Source of the DNA: an uncultured Muribaculaceae bacterium | GTDB lineage: Bacteria > Bacteroidota > Bacteroidia > Bacteroidales > Muribaculaceae | NCBI GenBank assembly: GCA_947178505.1 | Contig: CAMWYR010000016.1 | Location: forward strand, 1-45,640 | Direction of reading: 5' to 3' | DNA length: 45,640 nucleotides | Part shown: one piece after another, positions 16,332-24,747 of the stretch | Numbering within the stretch: the stretch's first letter is position 1 | Layout: each line of letters starts with the position of its first letter | Position numbers and translations under genes: made by a program | The notes under the pieces: model-generated | The model's database searches: none | Seen by the model: the letters and a program-made list of their open reading frames with translations, nothing else | Told to the model about the DNA's origin: nothing

Positions 16332-19300
16332 ATGAAACTCAGGAAATTCTTCTATATATTTATTTGTCTGATTCTTGCGTGCTGTGCGGACTATGCTTAT
16401 GCCGGGGCTGCGAAAAAATCAAAAGCTAAAACCACCCAGTCGGCTACAAGGAAAACTTCAAAGAGTTCAACCGGTAAAAAGTCAGCTAAGTCTTCGTCGA
16501 AAACTAAGAAAAGCACCGGCTCAGCTTCTAAAAATACGAAGAATTCTAAAAACGCAAAGGGGAGCTCTAAATCAACAAGGGCTGCTAAGTCTACCAAGAA
16601 CGCGTCTCGCTCTAAAAGTAAGAAGACAACAAAAACAGCCGCACGCCGTAATGTCGTGAAGACAGTCTATAAAGAGGAGGCCAAGGAAGTAGCTCAGAAT
16701 GACTCTCTGACTTTGGCCGTAAATTCCAACCTTCTCCGTCAGATTCCCGCTCATCTTAACCCCGGGGGTCTCCGGGTGAACAGTGTAACGCCTGATAAGC
16801 GCTACCGTGTGGCGCGCGTGGGACTGAATGAAAACTTCACTTACATGCCAATCTCCCGGGAGTTTATCGATACCCTTTCACGAATGGTCAGGAAGGCTCT
16901 TCCGGATTCAATTTCAGACTATCGTGTTGATCTGAATGTAGGTAAGAAGGCTTTGTCTTATTATATCCACAAGGTGGATAAACTCCCCGATCAATATCGT
17001 AAGAATCCTAACTTTGTGGAAGAGGTGCATCCAATCGTCACTGCCACAAAGGGAATGGATAACGACATAATAGCCTTGTGGCATTCACATGGCCGCTATT
17101 TCAAGGAGGGCTCATGGACATGGCAGCGTCCCTTCCTGTTTGAAACTGCTGAGGATATCTACACGATGGGTTATATCCTTCCTTACGTCGTGCCAATGCT
17201 TGAGAATGCGGGCGCATATGTGATGCTCCCCCGGGAGCGTGACCCGAACAAGCATGAGGTGATCGTCGACAACGATACTAACGAAGGGGGGCAGTTGTAT
17301 TCCCAGCCTTTCTACAAGGAGCAGAACGGTGCCAACAAGTGGACCACCGGTGAGGAGGAGGGTTTCATCTACGACCTTCCCGATTTTCGCGATACAGAGA
17401 ATCCCTTTGAGAACGGCACTTACCGTCAGGTGGCCACGCAGAAAGGTGGCAAGCCTTCTATGGCCGCATGGTATGCGGATATTCCCGAAGATGGCGAATA
17501 TGCCGTGTACGTAAGCTATAAGTCTCTTCCCAATTCCACAACCGACGCTCATTATACAGTGAACTATTCCGGCGGTACTAAGGAATATAAAGTCAACCAG
17601 ACTATGGGAGGTGGCACATGGATCTATCTCGGCACATTCCCCTTTGAGGCCGGATACAGCGATATAGAACCTGTAGTCACCCTGTCGAATCTTACAGACG
17701 GGGCTCCCGGCACACTGGTAACCGCCGATGCGGTGAAGATCGGCGGAGGAATGGGTAATATTGCGCGCAGCAGTAAGCGCAGCGATGTCTACTACGATCC
17801 GTCAACGCCTGAGGATGAACAGACCCCCGACGAGGATGAGGAGATAGCTGACGAGGAAATTCCCGATGGCGAGAGCGATGATATTGCCGATACAGCCGAG
17901 TCTTCCCCCGCCTCCCAGTCGGTAGCCACTCAGTCGGCGGCCGATAAGAAGGGTCCGGCTCCCCGCTTCGTCACTTCGGGCGCACCTCGCTTCGTGGAAG
18001 GCGCGCGCTACTGGCTCCATTGGGCCGGATTCCCGGAGTATGTCTATTCGCCATATCACGGCACCAACGACTACAAAGATGACTATACCTCCCGCGGTCA
18101 TTGGGTGAACTATCTCGCAGGCGGTTCACGCGTGCTTCCGAAGGCCGATGGACTCAAGATTCCGGTCGATGCCGCTTTCGCACTCCATAGCGATGCCGGC
18201 AAACGCGATAATGATTCATTCGTAGGCACGCTCGGCATCTACTTTACTCAGAACGGCGCCAACTATGCCGACGGAACCCCCCGAATCAACTCCCGCATGC
18301 TCACCGACATGGTGATGCAGCAGATCTGCAACGACATCCGTCGCGAATGGGAACCTAACTGGACACGACGCTCGATGTGGGATAAGTCTTACGTTGAGGC
18401 CCGTGTGCCTGAAGTGCCCACGACTCTCATCGAGCTCATGAGTCATCAGAATTATGCCGATATGACTCTGGGTCTCGATCCTAATTTCCGTTTCACCGTA
18501 GGCCGCGCCATCTATAAAGGCATTGCGCGCTTTATGGCTGAACGAAAAGGCCGTAAGCTCGTGATTCAGCCTCTCCCCGTGCATAATTTCCAGATCAAGG
18601 CCACAAAAGCGAAGCATTACCGTCTCTCCTGGAAAGCAACCCACGATCCACTGGAGCCCACTGCAACCCCATCTCACTACATAATCATGGAGCGCTCCGG
18701 AAGCGATCTCGGATTCCATAAGATAGGAGAGACCAAGAGCACTCACTTCGACCTGCGTGTTACCGACAACGATATCCATTCATTCTACGTCATAGCCGCC
18801 AATGAGGGGGGCGCGTCGTTCCCCTCCGAGACGCTCGCACTCCGCGAGGCCACGGGCGATACGAAGCCGGCCCTCATCGTCAACGACTTCACCCGCATAA
18901 GTGCGCCGGGACATCATAATTCCGACGGAAACGCCGGTTTTGATTCGCAGTCAGATTTCGGAGTGCCTTATATCCGCGACATTTCATTCTCCGGCCATCA
19001 GACCGAGTTCCGCCGTAGCGCCGGAAATAATTTCGGTGCGAGCGCGCGCAACCATGTGGATAACGTAATTGCCGGAAACACCTTCGATTATCCGGCCGTG
19101 CACGGTGAGGCTCTCGCCGCGGCAGGTCTCGGGTTCGTATCCTGCTCCGCCGGAGCGGTAGAGAGCGGCGAGGTGAAGCTTGCCGACTATCAGCTCGTCG
19201 ACCTTATAGTCGGCAAGCAAAAGAAGACCCTTGTCGGCAATGGCAAAAAGGGTATTATGTATGCCGCTTTCCCCCCTGAGCTGCAGAAAGCCCTGCGCAG

Positions 19301-19721
19301 TTACGTTGAGAAGGGAGGACGCCTGATCGTGAGCGGTCAGTATGTCGCTTCGGAACTTTTCGACGACCGCTCGTCGATGGCCGACCGTAAGTTCGGCGCG
19401 GAAGTGCTTGGCATCGAAGGCGTCGACGCCGACTCCAAGTCAACGGGGAATGTCCGCGACGTAGCAACGGGCAGCCGTATACGCTATTCCTCGACACTCA
19501 ACGATAAGCAATATATCGTGGAACGCCCCGATATCATCATTCCTGTCAGCGGACGCGATGCGACGCCGCTGCTCAGCTTTGATTCAGGCCGCAGTGCGGG
19601 CCATGTGGTCAACCATGAGCGCGGGCGAGTTGCCGTGGTGACGATCCCGATTGAGGCTATGTCGGAGAAATCCGAAAGAAACGCTTTCGTAAAGAAAGTC
19701 GTGTCATTGCTTAAAAACTGA
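16332..19721 (+). CDS. Secreted amidase_3-like protein with inserted golvesin-type domain
   Basis: A 1129-residue secreted protein. After a signal peptide (cleavage near AYA-G at 24; a lipobox reading is weaker) comes a strongly basic, low-complexity K/S/T segment at about residues 28-105. An amidase_3-like (N-acetylmuramoyl-L-alanine amidase) fold follows in split form: WHSHGR at 250-255 replaces GHGG, E271 lies in FETAEDIYTM, AGAYVMLPRERD is at 293-304, then much later ALHSDAG with H619, and ELMSHQNYADM. Between the halves lies a beta-rich golvesin-type domain ending ADAVKIGGGMGNI, then an acidic linker at about 490-535. A fibronectin-like region and a C-terminal domain follow. It may cut stem peptides from glycan strands; some annotate such proteins as xanthan lyase, which the motifs do not support. 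Confidence 0.75.
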   Translation: MKLRKFFYIFICLILACCADYAYAGAAKKSKAKTTQSATRKTSKSSTGKKSAKSSSKTKKSTGSASKNTKNSKNAKGSSKSTRAAKSTKNASRSKSKKTTKTAARRNVVKTVYKEEAKEVAQNDSLTLAVNSNLLRQIPAHLNPGGLRVNSVTPDKRYRVARVGLNENFTYMPISREFIDTLSRMVRKALPDSISDYRVDLNVGKKALSYYIHKVDKLPDQYRKNPNFVEEVHPIVTATKGMDNDIIALWHSHGRYFKEGSWTWQRPFLFETAEDIYTMGYILPYVVPMLENAGAYVMLPRERDPNKHEVIVDNDTNEGGQLYSQPFYKEQNGANKWTTGEEEGFIYDLPDFRDTENPFENGTYRQVATQKGGKPSMAAWYADIPEDGEYAVYVSYKSLPNSTTDAHYTVNYSGGTKEYKVNQTMGGGTWIYLGTFPFEAGYSDIEPVVTLSNLTDGAPGTLVTADAVKIGGGMGNIARSSKRSDVYYDPSTPEDEQTPDEDEEIADEEIPDGESDDIADTAESSPASQSVATQSAADKKGPAPRFVTSGAPRFVEGARYWLHWAGFPEYVYSPYHGTNDYKDDYTSRGHWVNYLAGGSRVLPKADGLKIPVDAAFALHSDAGKRDNDSFVGTLGIYFTQNGANYADGTPRINSRMLTDMVMQQICNDIRREWEPNWTRRSMWDKSYVEARVPEVPTTLIELMSHQNYADMTLGLDPNFRFTVGRAIYKGIARFMAERKGRKLVIQPLPVHNFQIKATKAKHYRLSWKATHDPLEPTATPSHYIIMERSGSDLGFHKIGETKSTHFDLRVTDNDIHSFYVIAANEGGASFPSETLALREATGDTKPALIVNDFTRISAPGHHNSDGNAGFDSQSDFGVPYIRDISFSGHQTEFRRSAGNNFGASARNHVDNVIAGNTFDYPAVHGEALAAAGLGFVSCSAGAVESGEVKLADYQLVDLIVGKQKKTLVGNGKKGIMYAAFPPELQKALRSYVEKGGRLIVSGQYVASELFDDRSSMADRKFGAEVLGIEGVDADSKSTGNVRDVATGSRIRYSSTLNDKQYIVERPDIIIPVSGRDATPLLSFDSGRSAGHVVNHERGRVAVVTIPIEAMSEKSERNAFVKKVVSLLKN

Positions 19722-19772
19722 TCAATCACTATTCACTATCTGCTTTTTCACTGATAATAGAACTACTCATCC

Positions 19773-21251
19773 ATGAAGATAATTGAATTTAAGAATATCC
19801 GGGCCCTCCGCGAGGAAATCCTCCGTATGCCCCTTGAGCAGTTTGTGCTCGTTAAAGTGAAGCCTGTCGAGGTCGAGCTCGATGCACATTGCGTGCACCG
19901 TCTTTCAGAAATGGCCTCCGATGTTGATTCGACACTGACTTACTGCTGGTTTCGCGATAGGATGCCCGATGGCACGGTGATGCCTCATCCGGTCAACGAC
20001 TATCAGCCCGGTTCGCTCCGCGACGACTTCGACTTCGGCCCCCTCGTGCTGCTCAATGCCGCCGACGTGCTCGCTGCCACGGAAAATATGAATGAGGAGT
20101 CCGACCTTGTTGACGGCGGGTGGTATGCTCTCCGTCTGCGCGTCACGATGGGCAAGATGATCGGTATGATTCCCGAATATCTCTACACGGCCGAGAAAAT
20201 TGACCTCCGTGCCAGCGGGAAGAAGCAGCACGACTATGTCGATCCGCGAAATAAGAAGTATCAGGAGCAAATGGAGCAGACTTTGCTACGACATCTCCGT
20301 GATGTCGACGGCCTCGTCGACACTTCCGTTCGTGAGCAGGTGGATTATGATGTGGAGCAGTTTGAGACTGAAGCTTCCGTTATAATTCCGGTGCGCAACC
20401 GTGTGCGCACTATTATGGATGCCGTCAATTCAGCTCTGTCGCAGAAAGTCGATTTTCCGATGAATGTAATCGTCGTTGACAATGGTTCCACCGACGGCAC
20501 GCGCGAGCTGCTTGAGGCTGTCGAGGACCCGCGTCTTGTGCTGATCAAGGCAGAGCCGGAGGAGCAACTCGGCATCGGAGGCTGCTGGAACAAGGCGCTT
20601 CTCGATCCGCGTTGCGGACGCTTCGCAATTCAGCTTGATTCAGACGATCTTTACAACACTCCGCATACCGTCGCGACCATTGTCGCGAAATTCCGTTCCG
20701 GAAATTATGCGATGGTGATCGGCAGCTATACACTCGTCAACTTTGAGGGCGAGACAATTCCGCCGGGACTTATCAGCCACGACGAATGGACCGACGAGAA
20801 TGGCCCGAATAATGCGCTCCGTATCAACGGACTTGGAGCTCCACGTGCGTTCTTCACTCCCGTGGCGCGTAAATTCCTCTTTCCCAACGTTAGTTACGGA
20901 GAGGATTACGCAATGGCTCTCCGAATCACGCGAGATTATGCGCTCGGCCGTATTTATCGCTCGCTTTATCTCTGTCGCCGATGGGAGGGAAATTCTGATG
21001 CGGCATTATCGATTGAGAAAACCAACGAGCATAATTACTATAAGGATTGCGTGAGGTCGTTCGAACTGATGACGCGCGTGCGCCAGAACTATGAGAGTGC
21101 GCGCAATCTCCGCGGCAACTCGCCATGGGCTCCTCCCGGAGCTGTGATGGGGCACTTCATAGACGATCTTCCCTTTGATGAGGATGATCTTCCGTACGGC
21201 GACGAGGATATTGATGAAACCGACTACGATGACGACCCGACTGACGAATGA
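19773..21251 (+). CDS. Family 2 glycosyltransferase with N-terminal extension and acidic tail
   Basis: A 492-residue protein. Residues 1 to about 195 form an N-terminal region I do not recognise. A GT-A domain of family 2 follows: SVIIPVRNRV, VIVVDNGSTDGTRELLE, then LGIGGCWNKAL and the DxD-type metal motif QLDSDDLY. The late region contains NVSYGEDYAMALRI. There is no signal peptide or membrane helix, so it is probably cytosolic. The last 30 or so residues are almost all Asp/Glu with a few Pro/Tyr. The acceptor is unknown. It starts 51 nt after the amidase-like gene, and its end overlaps the DUF4922 gene, which ties it to that protein. Confidence 0.8.
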   Translation: MKIIEFKNIRALREEILRMPLEQFVLVKVKPVEVELDAHCVHRLSEMASDVDSTLTYCWFRDRMPDGTVMPHPVNDYQPGSLRDDFDFGPLVLLNAADVLAATENMNEESDLVDGGWYALRLRVTMGKMIGMIPEYLYTAEKIDLRASGKKQHDYVDPRNKKYQEQMEQTLLRHLRDVDGLVDTSVREQVDYDVEQFETEASVIIPVRNRVRTIMDAVNSALSQKVDFPMNVIVVDNGSTDGTRELLEAVEDPRLVLIKAEPEEQLGIGGCWNKALLDPRCGRFAIQLDSDDLYNTPHTVATIVAKFRSGNYAMVIGSYTLVNFEGETIPPGLISHDEWTDENGPNNALRINGLGAPRAFFTPVARKFLFPNVSYGEDYAMALRITRDYALGRIYRSLYLCRRWEGNSDAALSIEKTNEHNYYKDCVRSFELMTRVRQNYESARNLRGNSPWAPPGAVMGHFIDDLPFDEDDLPYGDEDIDETDYDDDPTDE

Positions 21252-22173
21252 ATCGATCAATTCTCTGATTGAGGAGCAACTTGCCGCATGGCCCGAGGCA
21301 AAGGAAAATTTCTTCCGCCTTGGGGAGTGCCGGCGCCACAGTGTCGATCTCGGCGACTGGCACGGGGCGGTGCAGCTGAATCCTGCGCGCATCCGCTCTA
21401 CGGGCGCGAAAGTAGATGCCCGCTCAATTAGCGAGCGTCCCTGCTTTCTATGTGAGGCTAATCGTCCGAAGGAGCAGATTACGGTGCCATGGATCTCAGG
21501 CTGGCAGCTCCTCGTGAATCCTTTCCCTATCCTGCCTGTGCATTTCACGATCGTGCATCCCGGTCATGTGGCGCAGGCGGAGATCCCTCTGGAAATGGCC
21601 GCTATGGCTGAGGCGGCTCCTGATCTCGTGATATTCTTCAACGGAGCGAAAGCCGGAGCATCGGCTCCCGATCACCGCCATGTCCAGGCGGTACTTAAAT
21701 CCGAACTCCCCCTCGTGCGCCTTGCTGAGCAGAATCATCCATCCTCCCGCGGAGGCTGGATGAGTTCAGATGAGTTCGGTCTCGACCTCCCTTTTCATTT
21801 CATGAGTGCGGTCGTCACGCCCGACACAGACGGTATGAAGACACTGGTCCGTTGCATGTCAGCTTTCGGCATTGATAAGACCGATGGTCACGAGGATGCC
21901 GGATTGCTTAATGCATTCATGTGGATAGGGTGCGACGTACTCCTCCGCATTGTGGTCGTGCCGCGTCGCGCCCATCGCCCCGATTGCTGGTATGCGCCTG
22001 ATGATGAGCGCATAATGGTCAGCCCGGGAGCGATCGACATGGCCGGCATACTCATCACTCCCATGGAGAAAGATTTTCAGCAGGTAGATGATGCATTGGG
22101 CCGCCGCATCTATGCCGATGTGGCTTTTGCCAACCATCTTCCCGAGCAGATAAAGAGTCGGTTCTTAAGTTAA
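21229..22173 (+). CDS. DUF4922 protein, HIT/GalT-like nucleotidyl transferase or phosphorylase
   Basis: About 314 residues from the chosen start. The motif APDHRHVQAV is an HxHxQ histidine-triad motif as in GalT and the GDP-galactose or Ap4A phosphorylases, where the second His forms a nucleotidyl intermediate. Upstream, RPCFLCEANRP and LLVNPFPILPVHFTIVHPGH match the substrate-side region of that superfamily. This points to nucleotide or sugar-1-phosphate chemistry in the cytosol; no substrate is known to me. The frame is open further back with ATGs at 21175 and 21214. I chose ATG 21229 (MTTRLTNESINSL) because it gives a normal start and only a 23-nt overlap with the glycosyltransferase gene, whose acidic tail is encoded there. 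The true start remains open. Confidence 0.72.
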   Translation: MTTRLTNESINSLIEEQLAAWPEAKENFFRLGECRRHSVDLGDWHGAVQLNPARIRSTGAKVDARSISERPCFLCEANRPKEQITVPWISGWQLLVNPFPILPVHFTIVHPGHVAQAEIPLEMAAMAEAAPDLVIFFNGAKAGASAPDHRHVQAVLKSELPLVRLAEQNHPSSRGGWMSSDEFGLDLPFHFMSAVVTPDTDGMKTLVRCMSAFGIDKTDGHEDAGLLNAFMWIGCDVLLRIVVVPRRAHRPDCWYAPDDERIMVSPGAIDMAGILITPMEKDFQQVDDALGRRIYADVAFANHLPEQIKSRFLS

Positions 22174-22205
22174 TGTAAGTTTGATTTTTCAAAATTCCAA
22201 CTCTC

Positions 22206-23345
22206 GTGGCTTCAGATAATAACGTTGGATATCCGGCACAGATCGCTGTAGGACTGATCACTGATGGCCTTCCTGAAATTCAGACTGCACGATGTGGAGA
22301 GTCCGAAGGCTTTCTGGTAAGCAATTTGCTCATTGGAGATGGGTTTCATTGGCAGCAATGCCGCGAAGCGTTTGTCCCCGGGTCTCTGCATCACCTTTCG
22401 CCTCCGCAGGGAAATATCCATGTGGTCAATATGGTGGATATTGAGGATTACGTGCTATCGGTGATTTCAAGTGAGATGAATCCTTCGGCACCTTTGGAGT
22501 TTCTCAAGGCTCATGCCATCATATCGCGTAGCTGGGCAGTGAGGAAGATAATGGAAAAAGGAGAAAGTGAGGTAAAAGGGAGGATACATGCCGACGGAAT
22601 CTCAGTCGACTGGGAGGAATCTGATTCCCATCACGGCTTTGACGTCTGCAGCGATGACCACTGCCAGCGTTATCAGGGCTTTCCGGCCCGAATTCCGGAG
22701 CAGGCCCGGGAGGCTGTGGAGTCAACGCGTGGAATGGTACTGACTGCTCCAGATAATTCCGTGGCTGATGCACGCTTTTCGAAGTGTTGCGGAGGCCGCA
22801 CCGAACGCTTCTCATCGTGCTGGGCTGATGCAGACATGACTTATCTGCCGGTAAAGGAGGATTCCTGGTGTGACCTATCCGATCTGACTGAGACCGAGCG
22901 CGTCGGGTTCCTTGATACTTGCCTGCGGAATTTCGATCGCAAAACAGAAGATTTCCTGACCTGGTCAACCACCGTCGACAAGGTGTGGCTTCGTGATAAT
23001 ATTATCGCCCGTCATGGTGTCGACCTCGGTGAGATAATAAGTCTTGAGGCATTGGAGCGTGGGGGTTCAGGCCGTATCACGAGACTGATGATAAGAGGCC
23101 GGAGAGGAGTGTTGACCGTCGGGAAGGAACTTGCTATCCGCCGGTTGCTTGCCCGCGACTGTCTCAGGAGCTCATGGTTAGATGCTGAAGACTGCGGAGA
23201 TCATTTCCGGATCACAGGGCGCGGCTGGGGCCACGGAGTTGGGCTGTGTCAGATAGGAGCCGCACGGATGGCCCGTGAGGGATATGATTTCAAGTCTATC
23301 CTTGAGTTCTATTATCCGGGTGCCACTATACGTTCTTTCGGCTGA
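22206..23345 (+). CDS. SpoIID/LytB-domain protein without visible signal peptide
   Basis: A 379-residue protein. The SpoIID core is clear: VNMVDIEDYVLSVISSEMNP and LKAHAIISRSWAVRKI (the catalytic Glu region of SpoIID lytic transglycosylases, SEMxxxxxxE-LKAxA). Near the C-terminus is the signature GRGWGHGVGLCQIGAARMA, followed by ILEFYYPGA. SpoIID cuts denuded glycan strands of peptidoglycan. The only available start is GTG at 22206, because an in-frame TGA lies 21-23 nt upstream (22183-22185). The N-terminus (MASDNNVGYPAQIAVGL) is not a signal peptide, so the protein appears cytosolic, which is unusual for a wall enzyme. It comes 32 nt after DUF4922 and 73 nt before the AmpG-like gene. Confidence 0.82.
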   Translation: MASDNNVGYPAQIAVGLITDGLPEIQTARCGESEGFLVSNLLIGDGFHWQQCREAFVPGSLHHLSPPQGNIHVVNMVDIEDYVLSVISSEMNPSAPLEFLKAHAIISRSWAVRKIMEKGESEVKGRIHADGISVDWEESDSHHGFDVCSDDHCQRYQGFPARIPEQAREAVESTRGMVLTAPDNSVADARFSKCCGGRTERFSSCWADADMTYLPVKEDSWCDLSDLTETERVGFLDTCLRNFDRKTEDFLTWSTTVDKVWLRDNIIARHGVDLGEIISLEALERGGSGRITRLMIRGRRGVLTVGKELAIRRLLARDCLRSSWLDAEDCGDHFRITGRGWGHGVGLCQIGAARMAREGYDFKSILEFYYPGATIRSFG

Positions 23346-23418
23346 ATCCGACAAGAAGACCGGGCCGTGAGATAATCGTCGGGAAGAGTAAAACTTATTC
23401 TTACTACTAACATTCATC

Positions 23419-24747
23419 ATGACAGAAATAAAACGATCAGCAGGTATTCCGGGGCGCCCCTGGGCTTGGATTCCAACTCTTTATATTGCGGAGGGTCTCC
23501 CTTATTTTGCGGTCAACGTGCTGACTGTGCTGATGTACACAAACATGGGCATCGGGCTTACGGAAATGGCATTCTACACAGGTTGGCTCTATCTTCCGTG
23601 GGTCATAAAACCATTCTGGAGCCCCTTTGTCGACCTTTTCAGCACCAAGCGGCATTGGACGATAGCTATGCAGCTACTGATGGGCGTTACTTTTGCTGCG
23701 ATCGGCTTTCTCCTGCCCGGCACGGCGTTCTTCACCACGACCCTTGTCTGCTTCTGGCTCCTTGCCTTTCTGTCGGCAACTCATGATATCTCGGCCGACG
23801 GCTATTATATGCTGGCGTTGTCCGATCATGATCAGGCTGCTTTCGTTGGCGTGCGTTCAACGTTCTATCGGGTTGCAAGCGTTATAGGGCAGGGTGGTCT
23901 CGTGATTCTTGCCGGTTGGCTTGAAACGCGTTGTGAGGCGGTGTCATCAGCCTGGGCTATAGTATTCGCCGCCCTCAGTATCTTCTTTCTGCTCATCGGT
24001 CTATATCACATCAAGGCGATGCCTACGCCGGCCGCAGATCATGCCGTGCCGGGAGTCACAGCCCGTACGATCCTTCGCGATTTCGCGATGACATTCGTCA
24101 CGTTTTTTCGTAAGCCGGGAGTGTGGGCGGCATTGCTCTTCATGCTCTTCTACCGGCTTCCGGAAGCAATGTGCATCAAGCTGGTGCAACCATTCCTGAA
24201 GGCACCCCTCGCTGAGGGAGGCCTCGGACTGACCACTTCCGAAGTCGGCTTTGTCAACGGCACGGTAGGCGTAATTGCCCTCCTTGCCGGGGGCGTGCTC
24301 GGTGGCGTTGCGATTTCTCGCGGCGGACTGAAGAAATGGCTCTGGCCAATGGCCCTGAGTCTTACGCTTCCGTGTCTTGTGTATTGTTTCCTCGCCATGT
24401 GGCAACCGGTCGACTTCTTCCTTATCTGTGCATCGATTGCTGTTGAGCAGTTCGGATATGGATTCGGTTTCACCGCATTCATGCTTTATCTCATATATTT
24501 CAGTCAGGGGCCGAGCAAGACGTCGCACTATGCGTTCTGCACGGCCTTCATGGCTTTGGGAATGATGGTGCCGGGAATGGCGGCGGGCTGGATTCACGAC
24601 CGCTTGAGCGAATATAACCTATGGAACATCAACGGTCCGACCGGCTATGTCAATTTCTTCTGGTGGGTGATGCTCTGCTGCGTCGTGACGTTCCTGGTGT
24701 GTTTCCCTTTGCACATCGATCCTGAATTCGGACGAAGAAAAAAATGA
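23419..24747 (+). CDS. AmpG-like major facilitator permease (muropeptide importer)
   Basis: A 442-residue inner-membrane permease with about 12 hydrophobic segments. The start region WIPTLYIAEGLPYFAVNVL and the loop SATHDISADGYYMLAL are hallmarks of the AmpG/PAT branch of the MFS, which brings anhydro-muropeptides into the cytosol in Gram-negative bacteria. A conserved KPFWSPFVDLFSTKR loop follows the second helix. Placement directly after the SpoIID gene, with an ATGA 4-nt overlap into the TamL gene, supports co-transcription. The substrate is inferred from family and context. Confidence 0.8.
   Translation: MTEIKRSAGIPGRPWAWIPTLYIAEGLPYFAVNVLTVLMYTNMGIGLTEMAFYTGWLYLPWVIKPFWSPFVDLFSTKRHWTIAMQLLMGVTFAAIGFLLPGTAFFTTTLVCFWLLAFLSATHDISADGYYMLALSDHDQAAFVGVRSTFYRVASVIGQGGLVILAGWLETRCEAVSSAWAIVFAALSIFFLLIGLYHIKAMPTPAADHAVPGVTARTILRDFAMTFVTFFRKPGVWAALLFMLFYRLPEAMCIKLVQPFLKAPLAEGGLGLTTSEVGFVNGTVGVIALLAGGVLGGVAISRGGLKKWLWPMALSLTLPCLVYCFLAMWQPVDFFLICASIAVEQFGYGFGFTAFMLYLIYFSQGPSKTSHYAFCTAFMALGMMVPGMAAGWIHDRLSEYNLWNINGPTGYVNFFWWVMLCCVVTFLVCFPLHIDPEFGRRKK

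Noticed and set aside
18216-18779. 187-aa minus-strand open frame
   Set aside because: Shadow of the amidase-like gene's second half.
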